Source: Amycolatopsis nigrescens CSC17Ta-90 (GTDB taxonomy: Bacteria; Actinomycetota; Actinomycetes; Mycobacteriales; Pseudonocardiaceae). Taken from it: DNA of 64,000 nt. The notes below the pieces were generated by a model, which was given only the letters and a program-made list of their open reading frames with translations, searched no databases and was not told where the DNA came from. Shown piece after piece: positions 23,525 through 33,800 of the stretch (position 1 is its first letter; every line of letters begins with the position of its first letter). Both the position numbers and the translations under genes were made by a program. The DNA lies in NCBI RefSeq assembly GCF_000384315.1, contig NZ_ARVW01000001.1, positions 5,766,157-5,830,156 of the forward strand. The letters run 5' to 3'.

Positions 23525-25312
23525 ATGACGGTGGACACGGCGGTGGACCGGCGGCGGAGGTCGGCGACCGAGCTCGGCCCGAGGTACAAGTGGATCGCGC
23601 TGTCGAACACCACGCTCGGCATGCTGATCGCCACGATCAACTCGTCGATCGTGCTGATCGCGCTGCCGGACATCTTCAAGGGCATCGGGATCAACCCGCT
23701 GGAGCCGTCGAACACCAGCTACCTGCTGTGGATGATCATGGGCTTCCTGGTGGTCACCGCGGTACTGGTGGTCAGTTTCGGCCGCCTCGGCGACATGTAC
23801 GGCCGGGCCCGGATGTACAACATGGGCTTCGCCATCTTCACCGTGTCGTCGATCCTGCTGGCGATCACCTGGTTCGACGGCGACGCGGCCGCGCTGTGGC
23901 TGATCGGCTGGCGGGTGGTGCAGGGCGTCGGCGGCGCCTTCCTGATGGCCAACTCCTCGGCGATCCTGACCGACGCGTTCCCGGCCAACCAGCGCGGCAT
24001 GGCGCTGGGCATCAACGGGGTCGCGGCGATCGCGGGTTCGTTCCTCGGCCTGGTCGTCGGCGGGGTGCTCGCCCCGGTGAACTGGAACCTGATCTTCCTG
24101 GTCTCGGTGCCGTTCGGCGTGATCGGCACCATCTGGGCCTACGTCAAGCTGCACGACACCGGCGTCCGCAAGCACGCCGAGATGGACTGGTGGGGCAACC
24201 TCACCTTCGCCGTCGGGCTGATCGCGGTGCTGGTCGGCATCACCTACGGCATCCAGCCCTACGGCGGCTCGCCGACCGGCTGGGGCAGCCCGTTCGTGCT
24301 CAGCTGCCTGCTCGGCGGAGTGGCGGTGCTGATCGTCTTTGTGGTGATCGAGAACAAGGTGGACAACCCGCTGTTCAACCTGTCGCTGTTCCGGCTGCGG
24401 TCCTTCTCCTGGGGCAACCTGGCCAACTTCTCCGCCTCTCTCGGCCGGGGCGGGCTGCAGTTCATCCTGATCATCTGGCTGCAGGGCATCTGGCTGCCGC
24501 AGCACGGCTACAGCTTCGAGCAGACCCCGCTGTGGGCCGGTATTTACATGCTGCCGATGACGGTCGGCTTCCTGATCTCCGCGCCCGCGTCCGGCATCCT
24601 GTCCGACCGGGTCGGCAGCAGGCTGCTGGCCTCCGGCGGCCTGCTGATCACCGCGGTCACCTTCGGCCTGCTGATCGTGCTGCCGGTGGACTTCCCGTAC
24701 TGGGCGTTCGCCACCATCCTGGTGTTCAACGGGATCGGCATGGGCATGTTCTCCTCGCCGAACCGGGCCGAGGTGATGAACAGCCTGCCCGCGGATGCCC
24801 GCGGCTCCGGCTCGGGCATGATGACCACCTTCCAGAACGCCGCGATGGTGCTGTCCATCGGGTTCTTCTTCAGCCTGATCATCACCGGGTTCTCCGGCAG
24901 CCTGCCCGGCGCGATGCGCGAGGGCCTGGTCGCGCACGGGGTGTCCGCCGGGGCCGCGGACCAGATCGCCGCCCTGCCCGCGGTCGCCGTGCTGTTCGCC
25001 GCCTTCCTCGGCTACAACCCGATTCAACAGCTGCTCGGCGGTCAGCTGGGTACCCTGCCGCCGGACCAAGCGAGCTTTCTCACCGGGCGCAGCTTCTTCC
25101 CGAACCTGATCTCCGGGCCGTTCTCGCAGGGGCTGGCGATCGCGTTCACCTTCGCCATCGCCGTCTGCGTGATCGGCGCCGTCGCGTCGCTGCTGTGCCG
25201 CGACACCAAACCCGCGGCCGGCGGCGAACGCGAGAGCGTCGGCGCCGAGCTGGCCGCGGTGGCGGGCGAGTCCGGAGCGGGCCCGAGCGAGGTCGTCGGG
25301 CCTGCCCGTTAG
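23525..25312 (+). CDS. DHA2-family MFS drug exporter
   Basis: A 595-residue transporter with about 14 transmembrane helices ('LGMLIATINSSIVLIALPDIFKGIGI', motif-A-like 'FGRLGDMYGRARMYNMGFAIF', 'ILTDAFPANQRGMALGINGVAAIAGSFLGLVVGGVLA'). The length and helix number mark the 14-TMS DHA2 branch (multidrug/antiseptic efflux). ATG 23525 has GAGGTG upstream; an in-frame TTG at 23495 lies inside the operator palindrome and was rejected. Its TAG shares bases with the TAA of the convergent hydrolase gene. Confidence 0.9.
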   Translation: MTVDTAVDRRRRSATELGPRYKWIALSNTTLGMLIATINSSIVLIALPDIFKGIGINPLEPSNTSYLLWMIMGFLVVTAVLVVSFGRLGDMYGRARMYNMGFAIFTVSSILLAITWFDGDAAALWLIGWRVVQGVGGAFLMANSSAILTDAFPANQRGMALGINGVAAIAGSFLGLVVGGVLAPVNWNLIFLVSVPFGVIGTIWAYVKLHDTGVRKHAEMDWWGNLTFAVGLIAVLVGITYGIQPYGGSPTGWGSPFVLSCLLGGVAVLIVFVVIENKVDNPLFNLSLFRLRSFSWGNLANFSASLGRGGLQFILIIWLQGIWLPQHGYSFEQTPLWAGIYMLPMTVGFLISAPASGILSDRVGSRLLASGGLLITAVTFGLLIVLPVDFPYWAFATILVFNGIGMGMFSSPNRAEVMNSLPADARGSGSGMMTTFQNAAMVLSIGFFFSLIITGFSGSLPGAMREGLVAHGVSAGAADQIAALPAVAVLFAAFLGYNPIQQLLGGQLGTLPPDQASFLTGRSFFPNLISGPFSQGLAIAFTFAIAVCVIGAVASLLCRDTKPAAGGERESVGAELAAVAGESGAGPSEVVGPAR

Positions 25313-26532
25313 CGGATGAACTCCACCTGCGGGTACTCGGGCGAAGGCCCGCGCAGCAGCGGTTGCGGCCGGTGCTTCAGGTGCTGGTCGAAGAACGCGG
25401 TCAGATAGGCGCGCTGGGCGTCGACGATCCGCACCGGGTCCACGGTGCCGATGCTGTCGCGCAGGTCAAGGCCGAGCGGGCCGGCGAGCTGCGGCAGGAA
25501 CCACTGCGCGTCGGTGAAGGTGTAGTGCCGCCCGGCCGGCACGTTGAGGTCGAGCTGCCAGCCGGTGGACGCCCGCCAGAACCTGCCCCAGTCCGGTTCG
25601 GTCAGGTGGGTACGCGGTTTGCCGTACAGCGGCGGCAGGTCCGGCGACGAGCCGGCGCCCATCAGCAGGAACGGCCGGTCCACCCCGAGCTCCGGCCGGT
25701 TGTCGCCGAAGGAGTACCAGCCGTCCATGTTCACCCCGGCGTCCACCCGCCGGTCGGCCTGTACGACGCGGCTGCTGGTGACGCCGCCGCCGGAGTGGCC
25801 GAACATGCCGACCTCCGACAGGTCCAGCGCCCTGCCGAGCCCGGCCGGCAGCGCACGCCGCTCCGCGTCCGGGTTTCCGCCCGCCGCAAGGGTTTCTAGC
25901 TGGTCGAGGACGAACCGGCTGTCGTACTCGCGGGCGTCCATCAGGCGCTGCTTGGCCCGCTCGATCGCGTCTGGGTCATTCGGGTCGGTGAGGTCGAACG
26001 CGCTGTCCGGCTCCACCCGCCCACCGGGAAAGGCGACCGTCGTCTCGTAGGTGTGGTCCACCCCGACCACCACGTAGCCACGGCTGGCGAGCTCTTCGGC
26101 CAGCACGGTGCCGAACACGCGCGAGTTCCCGACGCCTGGCGAGTACAGCACCACCGGAAAGCCGCCAGGCCCGCCGAGCACGGGCGCGCCGGTGCGGGCG
26201 TGACCGCGCACGCCGGCCCAGTCGACCCGGCCTGCCGGCAGCCCGATCGGCGGTTCGGTGTCGTAGTGCTCGGCCAGCGCAGGTGGGACGTACGGGGCCA
26301 GGGGGAGCCCGGTTCGCAGGGCCGGGTACCAGACACTGGTCATCAGCTCACGGGGCTTCGCCGGCAGCCACGGGTCCGGCCGGTCCGGCTGCACCAGGTG
26401 CAGCTCGGTGCTGCCGACGGCGTAACGCCCGGTCGGCGCGGGCAGGGTGAAACCGGTCTTCGCGGGGGCGGCGACGGCCGGTGCGGCCGTCAGCAGCGAC
26501 GCGACCAGCAGGAAGGGGAGCAGTAAGCGCAT
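25309..26532 (-). CDS. Secreted alpha/beta hydrolase, PAF-acetylhydrolase/lipase-like
   Basis: A 407-residue exported hydrolase: signal peptide residues 1-21 ending in AVAA, then an alpha/beta hydrolase core. The nucleophile elbow is 'GMFGHSGGGVTS', and 'FPVVLYSPGVGNSRVFGTVLAEELASRGYVVVGVDHTYE' resembles PAF acetylhydrolase / chlorophyllase-type enzymes. The acid and base are not certain (a late His in 'GRHYTFTDAQWF' is a candidate). A start at 26556 would add eight residues; both ATGs lie within an inverted repeat. The gene overlaps the convergent exporter by its stop codon. Confidence 0.85.
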   Translation of the reverse strand: MRLLLPFLLVASLLTAAPAVAAPAKTGFTLPAPTGRYAVGSTELHLVQPDRPDPWLPAKPRELMTSVWYPALRTGLPLAPYVPPALAEHYDTEPPIGLPAGRVDWAGVRGHARTGAPVLGGPGGFPVVLYSPGVGNSRVFGTVLAEELASRGYVVVGVDHTYETTVAFPGGRVEPDSAFDLTDPNDPDAIERAKQRLMDAREYDSRFVLDQLETLAAGGNPDAERRALPAGLGRALDLSEVGMFGHSGGGVTSSRVVQADRRVDAGVNMDGWYSFGDNRPELGVDRPFLLMGAGSSPDLPPLYGKPRTHLTEPDWGRFWRASTGWQLDLNVPAGRHYTFTDAQWFLPQLAGPLGLDLRDSIGTVDPVRIVDAQRAYLTAFFDQHLKHRPQPLLRGPSPEYPQVEFIR

Positions 26533-26558
26533 GCCACCCACGGTCGCGGGTGGCATGC
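26529..26558. repeat. Inverted repeat masking the hydrolase start codons
   Basis: GCATGCCACCC (26529-26539) and GGGTGGCATGC (26548-26558) are perfect 11-bp complements with an 8-nt loop. Both candidate ATG codons and the GGGTGG ribosome-site-like sequence of the minus-strand hydrolase gene lie in the arms, so the mRNA could fold and hide its start. Confidence 0.5.
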
Positions 26559-26617
26559 CTTCGGCACATCGGACCGAAGTCCGAACCGGTGTTGACGAAA
26601 GTCAGCCCTGGGACGGA

Positions 26618-26633
26618 GCCCGCGGAAGCGGGC
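26618..26633. terminator. Short GC-rich hairpin after the DUF2631 gene
   Basis: GCCCGC-ggaa-GCGGGC, a perfect 6-bp stem with a tetraloop, 36 nt beyond the DUF2631 stop. Weak intrinsic terminator candidate. Nothing else is seen in the 137-nt gap. Confidence 0.4.
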
Positions 26634-26669
26634 CGGAGAACTCTTCGGCGTACCGGAAGGGCCGCCGGG

Positions 26670-26939
26670 TTACTTGCGCCAGGCGGTGCGCCGCTTGCGC
26701 ACGTCGAGCGCCAGCAGCAGGATCAGCCCGGCCGCGATCCCGATCAGCCAGATGTTCTCGGTGTTGTGCTGGTGGTTGCCGATGGTCATCAGGATGAGCG
26801 CGACGGCGCTCAGGAAACCGGCGCCCCTGGACAACTTGTAGAAGTTGCCGTGCCAGCCCCAGTCGGCCGAAGGCTCCTCCTGCGGGTCGACGACACCGAT
26901 GCCCGAAGTCGGCTTCCTAACGATCTTCCTGCGCGCCAC
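26670..26939 (-). CDS. DUF2631 membrane protein
   Basis: An 89-residue protein: basic N-terminus, 'DWGWHGNFYKLSRGAGFLSAVALILMTIGNHQHNTENIWLIGIAAGLILLLALDVRKRRTAW' with two transmembrane helices and a short His/Asn-containing loop. This is the DUF2631 family, which in actinobacteria sits divergent from dxr, as here. GTG 26939 is chosen because GAGGAG lies five bases upstream; another GTG two codons earlier is possible. Function unknown. Confidence 0.85.
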   Translation of the reverse strand: MARRKIVRKPTSGIGVVDPQEEPSADWGWHGNFYKLSRGAGFLSAVALILMTIGNHQHNTENIWLIGIAAGLILLLALDVRKRRTAWRK

Positions 26940-27053
26940 GACCACTCCTCGAGACCATGTACCCGGCTTCCACGACGATGATCCCACACCACGGTGGCCG
27001 CCTCGCCGATGACCCGCGCCGCCGGTGCGCGCCGATCCGAGATAATCGCCGCC

Positions 27054-28262
27054 ATGAACGCTCCGCGAACCGTGCTCGTGCTCGGCTCCACCGGATCCAT
27101 CGGCACCCAGGGCCTGGACGTGGTGTCCAGGAACCCGGATCTGTTCCGGGTGGCCGGCATCGCCGCCGGCGGGTCCGACCCGGCCGCGCTGGCCGCGCAG
27201 GCGCTCGCGCACGGGGTCGAGGCGCTGGCCGTGATCAGGCCGACCGTGGTGGAGGACCTGCAGCTCGCGCTGTATGCCGAGGCGCAGCGGCGGGGCTATT
27301 CGCGGGGTGAGTTCCGGATGCCGCGGATCTTCGCCGGCGCGGACGCGGTGCTCGAGCTGATCGACGCGGTGCCGGTGGACGTGGTGCTCAACGGCATGCC
27401 CGGCTCGCAGGGCCTCGCGCCCACCCTGCGTGCACTGGGCACCGGCGCGACGCTGGCGCTGGCGAACAAGGAGTCGCTGATCGCGGGCGGCCCGCTGGTG
27501 CTGGCCGCCGCCGGGCCCGGCCAGCTGGTGCCGGTGGACTCCGAGCACTCCGCGATGGCGCAGGCGCTGCGTGGCGGGCGGGCCGAGGAGGTCGCCAGGC
27601 TGGTGCTGACCGCGTCCGGCGGCCCGTTCCGCGGCCGGAGCAGGGCCGAGCTGGCCGGGGTCACCCTGGAGCAGGCGATGGCGCATCCGACCTGGGCGAT
27701 GGGGCCGGTGGTCACCATCAACTCGGCGACGCTGGTGAACAAGGGCCTGGAGCTGATCGAGGCGACCCTGCTGTTCGGCATCACGGGCGACCGGATCGAC
27801 GTGGTGGTGCATCCCCAGTCGATCGTGCATTCGATGGTCACCTTCGTGGACGGCTCCACGCTGGCCCAGGCCAGCCCGCCGGACATGCGGCTGCCCATCG
27901 CGCTGGCGCTGAACTGGCCGGACCGGGTCGCCGGCGCCGCCGTGCCGTGCGCCTGGGACACCCCGTCGTCCTGGACCTTCGAGCCCGTGGACAACGACGC
28001 CTTTCCGGCGGTCGAGCTGGCCAGGCACGCCGGCACCGTCGGCGGCTGCCTGCCGGCGGTGTTCAACGCGGCGAACGAGGAGCTCGTGGCCGCGTTCCGG
28101 GTGCAGAACGCCAGCTTCACTTCCATCGTGGACACTGTTGCGGAGGTGGTGGAAGCCGCCGACGACTGGCGTCGCGCGCCACGCGACGTGGCAGACGTGC
28201 TCGCTGCGGAACAATGGGCCAGGGCCCGCGCCGCTGAGATGATCAAGGCCGGAGGGAAGTAG
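27054..28262 (+). CDS. dxr: 1-deoxy-D-xylulose 5-phosphate reductoisomerase
   Basis: A 402-residue Dxr, second step of the MEP isoprenoid pathway (DXP to MEP with NADPH). N-terminal NADPH site '[18 protein letters not shown]' (residues 7-24), catalytic-site segments '[11 protein letters not shown]' and '[14 protein letters not shown]' with the metal-binding D/E, then '[41 protein letters not shown]' and '[13 protein letters not shown]'. All conserved motifs are intact. First gene of dxr-rip1-ispG; rip1 starts 3 nt after its stop. Confidence 0.97.
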   Translation: MNAPRTVLVLGSTGSIGTQGLDVVSRNPDLFRVAGIAAGGSDPAALAAQALAHGVEALAVIRPTVVEDLQLALYAEAQRRGYSRGEFRMPRIFAGADAVLELIDAVPVDVVLNGMPGSQGLAPTLRALGTGATLALANKESLIAGGPLVLAAAGPGQLVPVDSEHSAMAQALRGGRAEEVARLVLTASGGPFRGRSRAELAGVTLEQAMAHPTWAMGPVVTINSATLVNKGLELIEATLLFGITGDRIDVVVHPQSIVHSMVTFVDGSTLAQASPPDMRLPIALALNWPDRVAGAAVPCAWDTPSSWTFEPVDNDAFPAVELARHAGTVGGCLPAVFNAANEELVAAFRVQNASFTSIVDTVAEVVEAADDWRRAPRDVADVLAAEQWARARAAEMIKAGGK

Positions 28263-28265
28263 GGC

Positions 28266-29495
28266 GTGCTCGCCTACATATTCGGGGTCGTGCTGTTCGC
28301 GCTGGGCATCTGCGTGTCCGTCGCGCTGCACGAAGCGGGGCATATGGTCACCGCCAAGTGGTTCGGCATGAAGGTGCGCCGCTACTTCGTCGGCTTCGGC
28401 CCGACGGTGTTCTCCTTCCGGCGGGGTGAGACCGAGTACGGCCTGAAGTGGATCCCGCTGGGCGGTTTCTGCGACATCGCCGGGATGACCGCGCTGGACG
28501 AGGTCACCCCGGAGGAGTCGCCGCGGGCGATGTGGCGGTTCAAGACCTGGAAGCGGACCGTGGTCATGGTCGCCGGCTCGGTCACGCACTTCCTGCTCGG
28601 CTTCATCGTGCTCTACCTGATGGCGGCCACCATGGGCCTGCCGAACATCACCGGCACCCCGCAGGTCGCGGCGGTGTCGAACTGCGTGCAGGACGCGCGG
28701 ACCACCGATCAGGTCAGCAACCCGCAGTGCCGGCCCGGTGACGCCGCCCCGGCCAAGTCCGCCGACCTGCGGGCCGGTGACGAGATCGTCTCCGTCAACG
28801 GCACCGCGACCAAGACCTACGCCGACGTCATCGACATCATCCAGCGCGCCTCCGGCCCGACCAACCTCGTGGTGGACCGCGACGGCGCGATGGTCCCGCT
28901 GGTGGTCGACGTGCCGCAGGTGGACCGGCCGGTGCGGCGCGCGGACGCGCCGGCGGACGCCCCGCCGGAGATCGCCAAGACGGGGTCGATCGGGGTCACC
29001 TTCCCCAAGATGTTCGAGTACAACGCGGCCACCGCCTTCGGTGGTGCCACCGCGTTCACCGGTGACATGTTCGTGCAGACCTGGCAGCGGCTGATCGAGT
29101 TCCCGGAACGCATCCCGGCGGTGGTCAGCTCGATCTTCGGCGGTGAACGCGACCCGAACACCCCGGTCAGCGTGGTCGGCGCCAGCCGGATCGGCGGCGA
29201 GGCGGTGGAGCAGGGCCTGTGGGAGCTGTTCCTGCTGCTGCTGGCCAGCCTGAACTTCTTCATCGGCGTGTTCAACCTGCTGCCGCTGCTGCCACTGGAC
29301 GGCGGGCACATCGCGGTGGTCTGGTACGAGCGGGTGCGGGACTGGCTGCGCAAGCTGCGCGGCAAGGCGGCCGGCGGGCCGGTGGACTACACCAAGCTCT
29401 CCGCGGTCACCGTGGTGCTCGTGCTGATCGGCGGTGCGGTGACCCTGCTCACCATCACCGCGGACATCGTCAACCCGATTCGCATCTCCCAGTAG
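28266..29495 (+). CDS. rip1: Intramembrane zinc metalloprotease, RseP/Rip1 (M50) family
   Basis: A 409-residue site-2 protease. The zinc motif HEAGH (residues 22-26) is in the first transmembrane helix, the third ligand motif is 'LLPLLPLDGGHIAVVWYE' near the C-terminal membrane region, and a PDZ domain lies between ('SADLRAGDEIVSVNGTATKTYADVIDIIQ'). It cleaves anti-sigma factors and other membrane-bound substrates. Placement between dxr and ispG is conserved with mycobacterial Rip1 (Rv2869c). GTG start. Confidence 0.95.
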   Translation: MLAYIFGVVLFALGICVSVALHEAGHMVTAKWFGMKVRRYFVGFGPTVFSFRRGETEYGLKWIPLGGFCDIAGMTALDEVTPEESPRAMWRFKTWKRTVVMVAGSVTHFLLGFIVLYLMAATMGLPNITGTPQVAAVSNCVQDARTTDQVSNPQCRPGDAAPAKSADLRAGDEIVSVNGTATKTYADVIDIIQRASGPTNLVVDRDGAMVPLVVDVPQVDRPVRRADAPADAPPEIAKTGSIGVTFPKMFEYNAATAFGGATAFTGDMFVQTWQRLIEFPERIPAVVSSIFGGERDPNTPVSVVGASRIGGEAVEQGLWELFLLLLASLNFFIGVFNLLPLLPLDGGHIAVVWYERVRDWLRKLRGKAAGGPVDYTKLSAVTVVLVLIGGAVTLLTITADIVNPIRISQ

Positions 29496-29608
29496 CGTTC
29501 CGCCGTTGCCGGACTTGACTAGGCGGACGGCCGTTTTGCCGGTGGTCGCCGGGCGGCGGGTATCGTGACGGCGACAAGCGTTTATGCACCCTGGTTGCAG
29601 AGGAATAG

Positions 29609-30763
29609 ATGACCTCCGTCTCGTTAGGAATGCCCGCGCTTCCCCCGCCCGTGCTTGCGGAGCGGCGTAAGACCCGTCAGCTGCAGGTTGGTGCGGTGGG
29701 GGTGGGTAGTGAGAGTCCGGTGTCGGTGCAGTCGATGACGACGACGTTGACGTCGGATGTGAATGCGACGTTGCAGCAGATTGCGGAGTTGACGGCGTCG
29801 GGTTGTGACATCGTGCGGGTGGCGTGTCCGAGTGCGGATGATGCGGAGGCGTTGCCGGCGATCGCGCGGAAGTCGCAGATCCCGGTGATCGCGGATATTC
29901 ATTTTCAGCCGAAGTACGTGTTCGCCGCGATCGAGGCGGGGTGTGCGGCGGTGCGGGTGAACCCGGGCAACATCCGTAAGTTCGATGACCAGGTCAAGGA
30001 GATCGCGCAGGCGGCGAAGGATCATGGGACGCCGATCCGGATCGGGGTGAACGCGGGGTCGCTGGACAAGCGGTTGCTGGCCAAGCACGGTAAGGCGACC
30101 CCGGAGGCGTTGGCGGAGTCGGCGTTGTGGGAGGCGTCGCTGTTCGCCGAGCACGATTTTCATGATTTGAAGATTTCGGTGAAGCACAACGACCCGGTGG
30201 TGATGGTGCGGGCGTATGAGTTGTTGGCTGAGCAGTGTGACTATCCGCTGCATCTGGGGGTGACCGAGGCGGGTCCGGCGTTTCAGGGCACGATCAAGTC
30301 GGCGGTGGCGTTCGGTGCGTTGTTGCGGCAGGGGATCGGGGACACCATTCGGGTGTCGTTGTCCGCGCCGCCGGTGGAAGAGGTCAAGGTCGGGATCCAG
30401 ATCCTGCAGTCGCTCAACCTCAAGCAGCGCAAGCTGGAGATCGTGTCCTGCCCCTCGTGTGGGCGGGCGCAGGTGGATGTGTACAAGCTGGCTGATGAGG
30501 TCACCGCCGGTTTGCAGGGCATGGAAGTGCCGCTGCGGGTCGCGGTGATGGGGTGCGTGGTCAACGGGCCCGGTGAAGCCCGCGAAGCCGACCTGGGTGT
30601 GGCCTCCGGCAACGGCAAAGGCCAGATCTTCGTCAAGGGCGAGGTCATCAAAACCGTCCCCGAACACCAGATCGTGGAAACCCTCATCGAAGAAGCCATG
30701 CGCATCGCCGAAGAAGCAGGCGACACCGCCGGTTCCGGCGACCCCGTCGTCACCGTCAGCTGA
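29609..30763 (+). CDS. ispG: 4-hydroxy-3-methylbut-2-enyl-diphosphate synthase
   Basis: A 384-residue IspG (GcpE), the [4Fe-4S] enzyme making HMBPP in the MEP pathway. TIM-barrel segments '[36 protein letters not shown]' and '[14 protein letters not shown]', cluster cysteines in '[10 protein letters not shown]' and '[16 protein letters not shown]'. Length is normal. Odd: the first about 800 bases favour G-ending codons (GCG, GTG, TTG) and then switch to C- and A-ending ones (GCC, GTC, GAA). A perfect hairpin follows the stop. Confidence 0.97.
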   Translation: MTSVSLGMPALPPPVLAERRKTRQLQVGAVGVGSESPVSVQSMTTTLTSDVNATLQQIAELTASGCDIVRVACPSADDAEALPAIARKSQIPVIADIHFQPKYVFAAIEAGCAAVRVNPGNIRKFDDQVKEIAQAAKDHGTPIRIGVNAGSLDKRLLAKHGKATPEALAESALWEASLFAEHDFHDLKISVKHNDPVVMVRAYELLAEQCDYPLHLGVTEAGPAFQGTIKSAVAFGALLRQGIGDTIRVSLSAPPVEEVKVGIQILQSLNLKQRKLEIVSCPSCGRAQVDVYKLADEVTAGLQGMEVPLRVAVMGCVVNGPGEAREADLGVASGNGKGQIFVKGEVIKTVPEHQIVETLIEEAMRIAEEAGDTAGSGDPVVTVS

Positions 30764-30776
30764 CTCCCCAGCTTTG

Positions 30777-30829
30777 TCCGTGAAGGGCACCTTCCCTACT
30801 TCCAAGGTAGGGAAGGTGCCCTTCACGGA
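30777..30829. terminator. Very strong perfect hairpin between ispG and the subtilase gene
   Basis: A perfect 23-bp stem (30777-30799 against 30807-30829; arms begin TCCGTGAAGGGCACC) with a 7-nt loop, filling the 71-nt gap between convergent genes. Bidirectional terminator by position. The arms look like an intergenic element family rather than a random hairpin; genome-wide recurrence could not be checked. Confidence 0.8.
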
Positions 30830-30834
30830 TTCGG

Positions 30835-33800
30835 CTAGCCGGTGACGGAGCGGACGATGACCGCGCCGCCGCCGATGGCCAGGTTGTCCGCGGTGCGGAC
30901 GGTGGTGACGCCGCGCAGCACCCGGCCCGGAGCCGGGACGGCGTTCGCGGTCACCGTGGCCGGTACCGCCCAGGAGCTGCCCGCCGCGCGCGGCGCGTTG
31001 GTGTCGGTCACCGAGACCGAGCCGAACGACGGCGAGACGAACACGTCCAGGTAGTCGTACTCCGTGCTGCCCGCGGGCACCGCGTACCCGTCCACCAGCA
31101 CGACCCAGGCACCCGCGGCCGGGGAGGCCACGGTCACCGACTCCTCGGAGTCGCCGTCCGCGCTCTGCCCGGCCTGCACGCAGCTGCCGCTGGTGCAGTT
31201 GAACAGCGCCAGGTCCAGGTCGGCGGTCGGGTCCGCGGTGTTGCCGATGGTCGCCGTCAGCGAGGTCGCGCCCGGTGACACGGTGACCGGGAACTGCCGC
31301 TGCTCGAGGTTGGCGATCGTCGGCCGCTGGATGCTCGCGCTGCCCAGCGTGCCCCCGGTCAGCCGCCCGGTGAACTCACCGAGCGAGTTGGTCACCGTGT
31401 AGTCCCGGCCCACCGGCACGCCCACCGCGGCCGAGGCGATCTCGTCCGGGTTGGGCGCGACCGCGGTACCGAGCACCGCCGCGGTCAAGGACCACGGCGC
31501 GGTGTCCGCGTCCGAGGTGCGCCGCGCCTCCACCACCAGCTCCCAGACCCCCGGCAGCGGGTTGGTCACCGTCCGGCTGGTCGGGGAGCCCGTGGAGCAG
31601 CCCGCACCCGCGTCCGGGTGGTAGCAGTTGGTGGAGGACGTGACGTCGATCGGCACGCCGGTCGGGTCGTAGCGCAGGAACCGCACCTGGCCCTTGCCCG
31701 GCTCCTGGCCGCCGGCGGCCATGTCGATCTTGAGCGCGCTGGCGCCCTGCGGCACCCGGACGAACACGCTGCTCGCCTGGTTGCGCCCGGCCTTCCCGGC
31801 CGCCTGAACCTTGAAACCGTTGCCCGCGTTGACTTCCAGCGGCGCGAAGACGGTGTTCATGGTCTGCACGTCGACACCGACGGTGGCCGGGTCGTCCAGC
31901 CGCAGCAGGGCCGAATGCGAGCCCGCGGTCTTCGGGTCCACCTTGACCTCGAAGGACACCGGCTTGTTCAGCGGCAGCGAGACCGTGCGCCCCGAGGAGA
32001 AGGTGCCGTCGTTGCCGACCCAGCCGGCCTGGTAGCGGACCGGCCGGTCGGCGCCGGTGGTCCTGGTCAGGGTGTAGGTGCGGGTGTATGGCTTCCCGGT
32101 GGTCACGCCTTCGCGGTCGTGGATGCCGACGCCGGTGTTCGGCGTCTTCAGCAGTCCGGAAAGGACGGTCTGCACGGGAACCGAGGTGGTCACCGCGTCC
32201 GCCTTCGGGTTGAACTGCAACGCGACGAAGGCCCTGACCACGTTGAACAGACCGGCGCCCTGCGCGTTGGCCTGGATCCCGTCCACGAACCGCGCGGTGG
32301 ACGTGATCGCGGAACGCAGCGAAGCGACCGGCGGCCGCTCGCCGCCGTGCAGCGCCTTGTACGCGCTGACCAGCAGGGCCGCGGCACCGGTCGCCTGCGG
32401 AGCCGCCATCGACGTGCCGTTGAACATCGCGTAGCCGGCCGGCAGCGGGTAGGTACCCGGCAACGGGCCCGGCTGCTGCCAGCGCGGGGTGGACGAGATC
32501 GCCGCACCCGGCGCGATGATGTTCGGCTTGAAGCCGCCGTCCTCGGCGGGGCCGCGCGAGGAGAACGGGTGCAGCCCCTCCGCGGCCTTGGTCTTCGAGC
32601 CGTAGTTGGACAGCCAGGTGTCGTCGGTGATGTACGAGCCGACGCTCATCGCCGAGGTCGCCACGGACGGGTCGCCGACCGAGTTGGCGCCGGCGCCGCT
32701 GTTGCCGGCGGAGATGAACAGCTGCACGTTGAACTCGTCGATGATCCGGTTGTACAGCTCGGCCCGCGCGTTGTTGCCGTCGTTGAGCGCGGGCAGCCCG
32801 CCGATCGAGATGTTGACCACGTCGGCGCCGTTCGCCGCGGCGTAGACCACGCCGTCGATCAGCCCGCTCGAGGTGCAGGACGCGGTGGTCAGGCAGACCT
32901 TGACCGACATCAGCTCGGCACCGGGTGCCGCGCCGTCCATCTGGCCGCCGAACAGGTCGTTGCCCGCGGTGATGCCGGCGACGTGCGAACCGTGCGCGGC
33001 GCCGGCGAAGCCCAGATTCACATAGCCCGGCTTGTCGGTCTGCACCACGAAGGCCACCCGCTCGGCGATCTCGGTGGCCGGGTTGTCCGTGCCGAAGAAC
33101 CCGGAGTCCTGCTTGACCTTGAAGTCGATCATCGGCTTCTCGTCGGTGAAGTCGCCGTCACCGTCGAGGTCGACCCGGACCTCCTTGGTGGCGGTGTCCT
33201 GCAGCACGCCCCAGGAGTCGGCGCGGTCACCGTCGCGGTTGAGGTCGCCACCGGTTTCGCTGCCCGCGCCGCCGAGATCCTGCGCGGTCTCCACGAAGGT
33301 GCCGAAGGTGAACGGGCCGCCGGCGCCGGGCGCGGTCCACTGGCGTCCCCCGGCGGTGAAGCCGCCGGTGTAGGTCGCGGTGGACATGGGCACCCAGCCG
33401 CCGTCCCCGGAGGTCGGCGAGTTGGCCGTGTACCAGTCGACGATCTTGCGCTTGCCGTCGCTGGTGGTGGCCAGCGCGGGGTGGTCGAGGTCAACCCCGG
33501 AGTCGAGCACGGCCACCTTGGTGCCTCGCCCGTCCCAGCTGGGGAACAGCCGGCCGAACTGGGCGGCGTAGGTGTCACCGGTCGGCAGGTACGGGTTCAC
33601 CCGCGGGGTCTGCGGGCCGGGTGCCGGCTGCGGGATCGGGTCGGTGGCGCCGTCGGGCGCCGGCTCGTCGCGCTGGATCAGCCCGTCCACGTCCACCGCG
33701 TCGACCGAACCGAGCTTCGGCGCCTTCGCCGCGGCGGCGACCGGCACCGTCACTTTGAGATAGTCCAATTTGGTGTCGGTCGACTGCACCTCGCCGCCGA

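Noticed and set aside
26940..29309. Very long antisense frame across dxr and rip1, continuous with the DUF2631 gene
   Set aside because: Shadow of two conserved genes in high-GC DNA; only the last 89 codons (DUF2631) have family features and a ribosome site.
29624..30826. 400-codon open frame antisense to ispG
   Set aside because: Its composition is Arg/His/Gln/Leu-rich without domains, it is an exact shadow of a well-conserved enzyme, and it runs through the terminator hairpin.
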